Shown here: one piece after another, positions 16,539 to 23,796 of the stretch
How positions within the stretch are numbered: position 1 is the stretch's first letter
Layout of the letters: every line of letters begins with the position of its first letter
Notes under the pieces: generated by a model
Told to the model about the DNA's origin: nothing
Databases searched by the model: none
Seen by the model: only the letters and a program-made list of their open reading frames with translations
Made by a program: the position numbers and the translations under genes
Assembly: GCA_002399765.1 (NCBI GenBank)
Contig: DHEG01000009.1
Coordinates: 17,124-44,796, forward strand
Source: Caryophanales bacterium UBA4856
GTDB lineage: Bacteria > Bacillota_I > Bacilli_A > RFN20 > CAG-288
Reading direction: 5' to 3'
DNA: 27,673 bases

Positions 16539-17831
16539 ATGGTACAGGAATTAAGGACAAGCCTGAATCCCCAAAGGTTCACTGACGATGGGGATGTCGT
16601 TCCCGCCCAGGATGCCTGGGGGAAGCGGTGGATGGCCCACGTTCTCGATCTGTTCTCAGTAGTCGTGATGGATTTTTTCATCTATTTTTTGATTGCCATG
16701 CCGATAGTAAGGGCGGGAACTGACTTCAACGAATTGGGCACTAAGTACGAAACGGCCGTAGACAACAAACTGTCCTTCCTCATGGACATGGACATAATGG
16801 TGGAAAACGAAGATGGCGATTCAACCCTTACGGATGAGGAGATGGCTGAGAAATTCATAGGCGTCTATCTTTCGGGAAACCTAGGCGATTCAACCCAGTG
16901 GAACGATCCCCTGATGAACTATTACCTTAACAAGGCAGCAACGCTCACTCCATACGACGAAAGCGTTGACGGCTACGATTCATCTTATGCCCCAAGTACT
17001 CAGCCAAAGTCGCTTGATCAGGCCGGCTACAACGAATTGATCCTGTCAAGCTTCAATTCCGACGAAACCATATTCGTCGAAAACGAGAATGGCGACCTGG
17101 AATTCGAAGACGATGGTTCCGAGTCCTCGCCTAGATATCTTATCGCCACCTACACGGGCATCGGGCTCAAGGAAGGCGAGGCAAAGGTGACCACTGATGA
17201 TAACTCGGCCTTGTTCTCCACCATCGAGAGCGAATATGTCGCCTTACGTGAGCAGGCCTCTTTGGAGGCGTTGTCCTCTTCCCAGGAGATGCCTAACGAA
17301 ATAGTCCTGTCATCCACCTATGACAAAATACTTAGGATTAGGTCCTATGCGATTCTCGTTTCCCACATCGTCTCCTTCGTCATCGTCTATCAGCTGCCGG
17401 CCTTCTTCTTCAAATACGGCCGCTCTGTCTCAAAAAGGATCTTTGGCTTTTACGTCATCTCCCGAAACGGCAAAAAGGCCAAGCCTTGGCAATACATAGT
17501 CCGAGATCTGATATCGTTCCTGGAGCAATTCTGGAGTATCGCGTTTTCCCTTTTGCTGATCTTTGGCACCACTTCCTTCTACATTCCTTTTGTCGGTTCG
17601 GTCTATTACCTGCCCGTTATCATAGGGAGTCTCTTGCTCTTTTTGGCATCTGCGATTTGCTCTTTCGTATCAAGGAAATACATGCTCTCCTTCCATGACT
17701 ACTTGTCATTCACCAAATGCCTCAAGCTCAGGGACAAAGCCAACATCCAGGACGTTCTCAAAATCGGTGAGAACAAGAAAGATAGCGACTTAGACGAAGT
17801 GAAAGCAAACATCGAGGGGGAAAAGAGATGA
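16539..17831 (+). CDS. RDD-family membrane protein with large extracytoplasmic loop (1)
   Basis: A 430-residue protein. The RDD-type first helix contains KRWMAHVLDLF, with Arg30 and Asp37 in the family spacing, and spans about 32-55. An acidic hydrophilic stretch of some 210 residues (56-265) is predicted to lie outside the cell. A second helix (270-290) follows, then the cytoplasmic segment KYGRSVSKRIFGFYVISRNGKKAKPWQYIVRD, typical of RDD proteins after TM2, and two more helices (325-378). The tail is charged. RDD proteins have mixed or unknown roles, some in ion or solute transport. The insertion between TM1 and TM2 is far longer than usual. AGGA lies six bases before the ATG. The end overlaps the next gene by four bases (ATGA). 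Confidence 0.82.
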   Translation: MVQELRTSLNPQRFTDDGDVVPAQDAWGKRWMAHVLDLFSVVVMDFFIYFLIAMPIVRAGTDFNELGTKYETAVDNKLSFLMDMDIMVENEDGDSTLTDEEMAEKFIGVYLSGNLGDSTQWNDPLMNYYLNKAATLTPYDESVDGYDSSYAPSTQPKSLDQAGYNELILSSFNSDETIFVENENGDLEFEDDGSESSPRYLIATYTGIGLKEGEAKVTTDDNSALFSTIESEYVALREQASLEALSSSQEMPNEIVLSSTYDKILRIRSYAILVSHIVSFVIVYQLPAFFFKYGRSVSKRIFGFYVISRNGKKAKPWQYIVRDLISFLEQFWSIAFSLLLIFGTTSFYIPFVGSVYYLPVIIGSLLLFLASAICSFVSRKYMLSFHDYLSFTKCLKLRDKANIQDVLKIGENKKDSDLDEVKANIEGEKR

Positions 17832-18913
17832 ATAACGACAGGGCCATAGAGGTCGACTACCATCTACCCAGGTTCTCCAAAAGATCATTGGCTGCCTTCA
17901 TAGACCTTGTCTTGTTGTTTTTGCTCACCGCAATCCTTGCCACGATCTTCTTTTTCACTTGCTCCGCCATGCCTTATTACACAGCTCCGCAAGAAGATCT
18001 GGTCTCCCTCAAACTGGATTCACGCATCGGTCTCTTCGTCCCCGACGACAATGGCAACCCCATGCTGATAACCGACAAGTACAACGAGAGCAACACTTCG
18101 GATTCGACGGAAATAAAGGAGATATATTCCACAGCCTTGACCACTTTCTATTCCGAAAGCGACGACTTGGTCTTCCATAACGACGATGGCTCCCCTTCTG
18201 GGGATGGTGTATACATCTACAACCAGTTGAAAGAGGAGGCCCAAACCAGCGATGGGCATTTCAGCCTCTTCGATTCGACTTCCGCCACCGTCGATCTCCA
18301 TGATCCAAATGCCTTTGTGGAAAACGACGATCTCCTTGCCGATTACCCGGATGATTTCATCTCCTTCTACCAGACCAACATCGAGAACGCGCTCGGCTAT
18401 CTGTCGAACGCCTCTATATATTCAAAAGTCACGAGGATAAAGACCTATACCTGGATCGGGGCTACGCTCTCATCCTATGTCATATCCTTCTTTGTCGTAT
18501 TCATGGTCTTGCCCTTATGTCTCAAACGTGGCTACAGGACCTTGGGAATGTGGTTGGGAAAATACGGAATAGTATACGTAGATGGCCTTAATCCCACCGT
18601 CTCCCGCTTCTTGCTTCGCTTCCTATGGCGTTTCCTTTTGGAAGGCCTGCTATCGTGGGTCTCTCTTTTCATCCCATTGATAGTCTCCTCCTTCATGTCA
18701 TACAAAGGCATGTATGGCCAAAGCCTTCCAGACTATCTGGCGAACACCTATCCGGTCGATCTCTCATCGGCTCAGATCTATTTGACTCCCAATGAATACG
18801 TCAGGGCCCTGATGGATGGCAAGGCCATGGCGGGGAAAAGCTTCAAAGGTACCAGCCCGGAGGAGAAAGAGTCCACGAGAAGGGACAGGCAAAGAAAAAA
18901 CGGTGACGATTGA
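17828..18913 (+). CDS. RDD-family membrane protein with large extracytoplasmic loop (2)
   Basis: A 361-residue paralogue of the preceding protein with the same plan. TM1 (about 20-45) begins with the RDD-like KRSLAAFIDLV. An acidic loop of about 155 residues (50-205) follows, then TM2 (207-230), the segment CLKRGYRTLGMWLGKYGIVYVDG, and TM3-4 (258-290). The C-terminus (330-361) is basic and charged and probably cytoplasmic. GAGGGGGAAAAG lies just before the ATG, which overlaps the upstream stop, so the pair is translationally coupled and may form a heteromer. Similarity in the loops is mainly of composition. The function is unknown. The stop codon lies inside the loop of the terminator hairpin at 18898-18925. 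Confidence 0.8.
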   Translation: MNNDRAIEVDYHLPRFSKRSLAAFIDLVLLFLLTAILATIFFFTCSAMPYYTAPQEDLVSLKLDSRIGLFVPDDNGNPMLITDKYNESNTSDSTEIKEIYSTALTTFYSESDDLVFHNDDGSPSGDGVYIYNQLKEEAQTSDGHFSLFDSTSATVDLHDPNAFVENDDLLADYPDDFISFYQTNIENALGYLSNASIYSKVTRIKTYTWIGATLSSYVISFFVVFMVLPLCLKRGYRTLGMWLGKYGIVYVDGLNPTVSRFLLRFLWRFLLEGLLSWVSLFIPLIVSSFMSYKGMYGQSLPDYLANTYPVDLSSAQIYLTPNEYVRALMDGKAMAGKSFKGTSPEEKESTRRDRQRKNGDD

Positions 18914-18930
18914 ATGCCACCGTTTCTTTG
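18892..18930. terminator. bidirectional intrinsic terminator
   Basis: AAACGGTG (18898-18905) and CACCGTTT (18918-18925) form an 8-bp stem with a 12-base loop. It is followed by CTTTG on the plus strand and by TTTTCTTTG on the minus strand. It serves the RDD pair (plus), whose stop codon lies within the loop, and the zinc-ribbon gene and transporter operon (minus). Confidence 0.8.
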
Positions 18931-18946
18931 TAGAAGGCCAAGCCGT

Positions 18947-19714
18947 TTACTGATAGAGCTTGCTCCATATTCGGTAATAGAATATTGCGCTCTTCAGTCT
19001 ACCGATCATCAAAGTCCTGTATACGAACTGGTAGATGCCCCAAGCAAGACCGGATCCACCCAGGATTATCCCAAACATCGCTACCACGAATTCAAAGGAA
19101 TCGAACTTCAGATACCTGTCGTAGGTCTCGGTGGAGATCTTGAAAGACAGAGCCAGGAAGATTATCCCGATTATCAACAGGATTGACCCAACGGCAATGA
19201 AGCTCATCGCATTCTCGCGGTGATCGTTCTCCTTGTCATGACGACGGTGAAGATATTGGACGAAGGCATGAGCCGCCGTCTTGTCCTTGGAATCGGGTAC
19301 GGTGACGAAGGCCTGAGCCGCGAAGAAATTGATGTCGGTCTTGGCCTTCTGGGCCTTCTCGGGTGAATCGAGTCTCTTGACGTTGTTGGAATAACTCAAA
19401 TCCTCATCGGCTTGAAGGCCATGATAATCCTCGGAGGTCTGCTTCTTGGCATTGGGACTTATCTTGGAATCGTCAAGTCTCTTGAGGAAGATGGAGTCGA
19501 TGCTCTGGCTGTGCTCGACGTGGATTTCCTTGGCGTTGCCAATGCACTCGTCATAGAATGCCTTGCCTTCGGCCAACGAGACTTCCTTTTGGGCATTCGA
19601 AACCTTTTCCCTATAGGCGGAAAGATCGGCTTGGGAAGTCCTTAGCTTGGCATGGCATTCCTTGCATATGGTTGCCTTTGGCGAATTTCGTCTTCCACAT
19701 TTAGCACAGTACAT
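18947..19714 (-). CDS. zinc-ribbon membrane protein, hypothetical
   Basis: A 255-residue protein starting with a short zinc ribbon, CAKC at 3-6 and CKEC at 17-20. This is followed by a long charged, helix-prone region (about 25-165) and two membrane helices (about 171-192 and 206-230). The zinc ribbon should be cytoplasmic. No enzyme motif is visible. It is the last gene of the transporter-nuclease operon, seven bases after the OB-fold lipoprotein gene, and stops just before the bidirectional terminator. Zinc-ribbon membrane proteins of this kind are common in Bacilli and rarely characterised. Position suggests co-expression with the transporter but does not prove a shared function. Confidence 0.8.
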   Translation of the reverse strand: MYCAKCGRRNSPKATICKECHAKLRTSQADLSAYREKVSNAQKEVSLAEGKAFYDECIGNAKEIHVEHSQSIDSIFLKRLDDSKISPNAKKQTSEDYHGLQADEDLSYSNNVKRLDSPEKAQKAKTDINFFAAQAFVTVPDSKDKTAAHAFVQYLHRRHDKENDHRENAMSFIAVGSILLIIGIIFLALSFKISTETYDRYLKFDSFEFVVAMFGIILGGSGLAWGIYQFVYRTLMIGRLKSAIFYYRIWSKLYQ

Positions 19715-19721
19715 TTTCGTT

Positions 19722-20825
19722 TTAGTCCTTGACTATCGTAGAGTTCAAAGCCCAGCCCAACTGAGCATCGGTGTTGTGGAAGGTCAAGGGCGTGGTCAAG
19801 GTAATCGTATCGCCTGCCTTAAGATCAGCATCGATTATCGGGTTGTAGTAGCTGTCGTAATCGTTGGTGTAGTAGTTGATGTACCAAGTTATTTCGGTAT
19901 TCCCAAGTTTGGCCTTTACGCCCAAGGCTTCATAGCCGCCGCCGGAGTAAGCAACCAAGGCGACATCATCTTCCAAGGTGATCGTGGCGGTGACCCAATC
20001 GCCATAGCTGGTGTAGTCGGAACCATAGGTATCCCAGTTGGTCTCATCCAAGGCGATGGGGGTCACATCGGTGGTGCTGTCGGAGACATACTCGACAGTG
20101 GCACCGGTGGTAACCTCAAATCCGTAGTTGGAGGTGACGGTCCCCTGGACGGTCACGACCGATCCGGTGACAACCTTGTCGGCATCGGTAGGCTTGCCCC
20201 TATAAACGTACATGCCGTTCCCGTCATCGTCAGCGACATAGTAGTAGCCATTCTTGTGGCTGGTGGAGTAGTCGGCCGAGACGACAGTTCCCTGGAAATA
20301 TACATCCATCTCATTTTCAGAAGGGGTGGGATTGGCAGCCAGATAGGAGGCCTTCACGGCAGCGATGGACTTGAGGATCAAGGAGAGCTTGGCGAGGACG
20401 GTATAGTCATGGGTGAAGGTTTGGCCATCGATGGTAACAGAAGCCCTCAGGTTGATATATATATCTGTTTGCGGCACGTCGTCGGCGATGACCAAGGAGG
20501 CACCATCGGAACCGATGGTAACGTAGTCCTGCTCATTGTCGAACTGGTTTCCATACTTGTCTTCGGCAACGTCGGTAGCGATGGAATAGGAGATGGTAGT
20601 ATCGGGATACTCGGCGACAGAAGAATAGAGGCTGGTGTCCTTGTTGATGCCATCGGTACGGTAATCCTTGTAGATGGGGCCCAAGGTATCGAATATGCCG
20701 TCGGCTTCCTCTTCAGGGGTCACCGAGGTGCTGACCGAAGTGGAAGCAGAGACTTCGCCACACGCGAGCAAGCCAAAGGAAGAAACCACCAAAGACGCAA
20801 GACTCAACAGTTTTTTCACTTTCAT
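19722..20825 (-). CDS. lipoprotein with Ig-like and OB-fold domains
   Basis: A 367-residue lipoprotein with lipobox GLLAC (Cys22) and a Ser/Thr linker. Residues about 75-146 look like a degenerate bacterial Ig domain, with the typical end VTIDGQTFTHDYTVLAKL. Residues about 173-248 resemble the OB-fold units found in extracellular nucleases such as YhcR: DVYFQGTVVSAD, GYYYVADDDGNGMYVY, GSVVTVQGTVTSNYGFEV. A second, weaker OB-like unit spans about 275-365. There are no nuclease catalytic residues, so it more likely binds than cuts. It begins three bases after the nuclease lipoprotein gene, with GAGG upstream. A role in holding nucleic acid at the cell surface is inference from domain type and neighbours. 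Confidence 0.8.
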   Translation of the reverse strand: MKVKKLLSLASLVVSSFGLLACGEVSASTSVSTSVTPEEEADGIFDTLGPIYKDYRTDGINKDTSLYSSVAEYPDTTISYSIATDVAEDKYGNQFDNEQDYVTIGSDGASLVIADDVPQTDIYINLRASVTIDGQTFTHDYTVLAKLSLILKSIAAVKASYLAANPTPSENEMDVYFQGTVVSADYSTSHKNGYYYVADDDGNGMYVYRGKPTDADKVVTGSVVTVQGTVTSNYGFEVTTGATVEYVSDSTTDVTPIALDETNWDTYGSDYTSYGDWVTATITLEDDVALVAYSGGGYEALGVKAKLGNTEITWYINYYTNDYDSYYNPIIDADLKAGDTITLTTPLTFHNTDAQLGWALNSTIVKD

Positions 20826-20828
20826 TTT

Positions 20829-22124
20829 TCAATCCTCATTTATCGTCAACGCATTCTTATTGGCTGGTATCTCAATCTGCTTGTTGCCATTGTAAGTGCT
20901 GACAACGCCACTGACTTCCAAAGACTTGCCGACGAAATAGTCGGCATCGGTGATGCGCCCTATCCCGCTGGGCTTGTTGACATGGATGGAAGCGGGAATG
21001 TAGACCGAAACATCGCTGCCTTGGCCCCCTACCTTTCCAGTCAGGTTCATGGCACCGGAATCGGACGTATAGCCGGATGTGACGAGATAGTCGGAAAGGG
21101 AGGCCGAAGTGCTGTCATTGGCAGACTGAAGGTCTTCGTTGGAGGTGATGGCTTTGGTCGAGTAGGCCTGGTTGGTGCCGATTATGTGGATATCGCTATC
21201 CTGACCGGTCTGATAAGTCAGGCCACCCAATTCAAGCAGACCGTTATACAGAGAAAGGTTTCCCGTAGCCTGAAGCCTGTATCCTATGGAAGAGAGGGGC
21301 TTATAGCCCTTGTTGTTGAAAAGGTATAGGCCATAGGTCTTACCGTCCTCAGTATCGTCTTCGATCCAGGCGCCATCGCTATCGTATGCGAAGACTACGC
21401 CAGAGACCGTGACGGTAGGATCGCCATCCTCGACGTAGTCGGCATAATTGGCGCTGACTTCCTCCAGGGTGAGTTGCTGTGAAGAGCCTTCGTAATAGTT
21501 GGGATCGACGGTGGTTGAGGGAGACCAAACGTTCTCCCCGTGTTTCTCGGCCAGTTCCACAGCAGCCGTGAATTCATCGGAGAAGTATTCGCTGTTGGCG
21601 ACCTTGGAGAAACCTTCGAGGACTATTTGGAGATTGAGGAGTTTGAAGTCGGACAGTTCGGGGTCTTCGACATCGGTATACCAGACGAATCCCAGATAGC
21701 GGGTGCCATATGAATCCTGTGCAGGTTTGTGATAGGAAGTGTCCGGATTGGACACGACGATGTGCGTGGCAGACTCCAGGACGGAATCGGTATAGTCGGA
21801 AGCCGACTTGCCCCATTTTTCGATGGAACTGGTCGATTCAGGAGTGTTGATTGCGTAATACCGCACGGGAATCTCGGTCTTGTCACTGGAGTCCAACTCC
21901 TGGAAGTGAGTGGTATCACCATCGACATAGGTTATGTCGTCTATGTCCATCTCGCCGATACCGTCGGTAAGGAAATCATGGCCTTCGTAGGCGGTCTCAA
22001 GCTTGGCGGAAGCGAGAATCTCGCTGGCCTGCTTTTCGAAATCCGCATCCGAAAGGGAGTCATTGCATCCGGTAAGGAGGAATACCATCGACAGCGCCAC
22101 TGAAATCAACCTGATATATCTCAT
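20829..22124 (-). CDS. surface thermonuclease-family (SNase-like) lipoprotein with OB folds
   Basis: A 431-residue lipoprotein with lipobox LLTGC (Cys20). Residues about 60-202 fit the staphylococcal nuclease fold: YVDGDT (Asp68, matching Asp21 of SNase), VRYYAINTPES (Arg88, Thr94 and Glu96, matching Arg35, Thr41 and Glu43), YGTRYLGFVWYT (Arg142, matching Arg87), then LNLQIVLEGFSKV and a closing helix ending ENVWSP. The position of SNase Asp40, a calcium ligand, is Asn93. Two OB-like units follow (about 236-305 and 345-425), a layout like other secreted nucleases. It probably cuts DNA or RNA outside the cell. It sits 46 bases after the solute-binding protein gene in the transporter operon. 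Fold assignment is from motifs; activity is not certain. Confidence 0.83.
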   Translation of the reverse strand: MRYIRLISVALSMVFLLTGCNDSLSDADFEKQASEILASAKLETAYEGHDFLTDGIGEMDIDDITYVDGDTTHFQELDSSDKTEIPVRYYAINTPESTSSIEKWGKSASDYTDSVLESATHIVVSNPDTSYHKPAQDSYGTRYLGFVWYTDVEDPELSDFKLLNLQIVLEGFSKVANSEYFSDEFTAAVELAEKHGENVWSPSTTVDPNYYEGSSQQLTLEEVSANYADYVEDGDPTVTVSGVVFAYDSDGAWIEDDTEDGKTYGLYLFNNKGYKPLSSIGYRLQATGNLSLYNGLLELGGLTYQTGQDSDIHIIGTNQAYSTKAITSNEDLQSANDSTSASLSDYLVTSGYTSDSGAMNLTGKVGGQGSDVSVYIPASIHVNKPSGIGRITDADYFVGKSLEVSGVVSTYNGNKQIEIPANKNALTINED

Positions 22125-22170
22125 TGTTTAAACCCCTATGTGGAAGAAGCCAAGATCGGTAAGGAGCGAT

Positions 22171-23673
22171 TTAGGCGGGAAGACCTTCGGCAGCAGTATT
22201 CATGGCAACGTCTATCTGATCGCTGATGTAATCGTCAATGTCATCGCCGGTGTAATTAAGGACGCTGGAAGTGAGAGAGGAAACGGCATCGCGGGCATCG
22301 GCGGAACCGACGAAGACATCGGAAGAGAATAGATTGTCATCATCGCCATATGACTTGGTTACGTCATAGACATCGGAGATCAAGGAGTCGACGTCAGTCA
22401 TCGGGGAAAGGGAGTAGGAAGATTCACGGACAGGGACATAGCCGCTGCTGCCGGACCAGACGGAACTGAAGTAGTCGCTGGTGGCAAACTTGTAGAAGTC
22501 CCAAGCGGCAGACAGCTGAGCATCGGAGGCACCTTTGAAGAAGGTCACCGAAGGGCCTTGGGAAATGGCGGCGTTGGACTTGGCGGTAGAAGGCAAAGCC
22601 CCATCGCCGTCGATCCAATACCCGGCGGAGGTGGGAAGGGGAACGACTCCTACCTCGTGCCCGCTGGCAATCTTGCTCGAAGTGAAGTAAGAGGCGCCGG
22701 CAGTGGAAGAGATGTCCATCGCCAAAGTACCTTCCTGGAAGTAGGTGTCATTGTAAGTAGTGCCACCGCTGGCATTGGTGGTCTTGGTGATCAGCTCGTT
22801 GCTGTCATACTTTTCCTTAAGGAACTTAAGGAGCTTTGCCACTTCGGGCTTGGAGGTGTCATCGCCGAACAGCAAAGGATTGCCATTGGTCTCGGCCAGC
22901 TGGGAGCCATCGGTATAGGGGATGCCCAACTGCTCGCAAAGGGTAATGAACATGTTGTCGTCGGAGTCCCAAGCCAAGGCGGCTGGCTTTTGGCCATCAT
23001 CATTGGCTTCCTGACTGGTGAAATCAGTATCAGCCATGATCTTCTCGGTGACATTCCATACGCCTTCCCAGGTGGAGATGTCGGCTGCAGTCAAGCCGAG
23101 GCTATCGAACAAGGTCTTATCGTAGAACAAGACCTCAGTAGAGCGAGACCAAGGAAGGGAATAGGTGCCTTCGATGGCTTCGCCATTGGAGTCGAGATAT
23201 CCTTGGCCCTCTTTTATATAGGTGGAAACCATGTCATCGGCAGCGGAATTAAGCTGGATCTTTTGGGAAGCCCCGGTTTCATCGACAACCGTTATTTCGG
23301 GGTCATTGACGCCAAAGCCATCCTCGGTGCTGTTCATGTATGGAGTCATGTCGACTACTGCCTTGTTCTGATATAGATACGAAGCAACATGGTCGGGGTA
23401 AGCATAAGCCATGGTGGGGGTATTGCCGGCAGGAATGGCCTTGGTTACGGCACTATAGACATCAGGATAACCACCCTGTTGAACATAATTGATTTCGATA
23501 TTGGGATAAGCAGTCTCAAACGCGTTAACGATGGCTACCCACGAAGACTGGGTGGAAGAGAAGGTTCCCCAAAAGGTAACCACAGTCTTATCCGATGTTG
23601 AGCCACAAGAAGCCAAAGTGACAAGACTAAGGACAGCTGCAGAAAGCGAAGTAAGCGAATGAATCTTTCTCAT
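22171..23673 (-). CDS. ABC transporter extracellular solute-binding lipoprotein (family 1)
   Basis: A 500-residue family 1 (UgpB/MalE-like) binding protein with lipobox TLASC (Cys23). The mature protein starts with the typical strand TVVTFWGTFSS and helix WVAIVNAFETAYPNIEINYV. Later come PAGNTPTMAYAYPDHVASYL, DKTLFDSLGLTAADISTWEGV and MDISSTAGASYF, all common in this family. It should deliver substrate to the two permeases encoded upstream. By family the ligand would be an oligosaccharide or glycerophosphodiester. The nuclease encoded next suggests a nucleic-acid breakdown product instead, which is inference. Two small hairpins precede the gene in the 123-base gap, and GGAAAG lies before the ATG. 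This is the largest gap in the operon. Confidence 0.92.
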   Translation of the reverse strand: MRKIHSLTSLSAAVLSLVTLASCGSTSDKTVVTFWGTFSSTQSSWVAIVNAFETAYPNIEINYVQQGGYPDVYSAVTKAIPAGNTPTMAYAYPDHVASYLYQNKAVVDMTPYMNSTEDGFGVNDPEITVVDETGASQKIQLNSAADDMVSTYIKEGQGYLDSNGEAIEGTYSLPWSRSTEVLFYDKTLFDSLGLTAADISTWEGVWNVTEKIMADTDFTSQEANDDGQKPAALAWDSDDNMFITLCEQLGIPYTDGSQLAETNGNPLLFGDDTSKPEVAKLLKFLKEKYDSNELITKTTNASGGTTYNDTYFQEGTLAMDISSTAGASYFTSSKIASGHEVGVVPLPTSAGYWIDGDGALPSTAKSNAAISQGPSVTFFKGASDAQLSAAWDFYKFATSDYFSSVWSGSSGYVPVRESSYSLSPMTDVDSLISDVYDVTKSYGDDDNLFSSDVFVGSADARDAVSSLTSSVLNYTGDDIDDYISDQIDVAMNTAAEGLPA

Positions 23674-23689
23674 CTTTCTTTCCTTTCTT

Positions 23690-23773
23690 CAGGACATGGT
23701 CCTGCTTATTCATATAGTCATCCTGCAAACGACAAGCGCAGGCGGTAGTTTTGGTCGAAGCCCAACAGGCTTC
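23690..23773 (-). other. two stem-loops between permease and binding-protein genes
   Basis: On the minus strand GAAGCC-TGTTG-GGCTTC (23773-23757) follows the permease stop. CAGGAC-CAT-GTCCTG (23704-23690) lies just before the ribosome binding site of the binding-protein gene. Neither is followed by a T-run, so they are better read as mRNA processing or stabilising hairpins than as terminators. Confidence 0.5.
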
Positions 23774-23796
23774 CGGTCCATGCCCCAAGTCTTCGT

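Noticed and set aside
19647..21329. 560-residue plus-strand frame rich in Gly, Ile, Val and Asp
   Set aside because: It lies antisense to two lipoprotein genes and the start of the zinc-ribbon gene, all with signal or domain evidence. Its low-complexity composition is what the reverse reading of their Asp/Thr/Val-rich codons gives, and there is no ribosome binding site or family motif.
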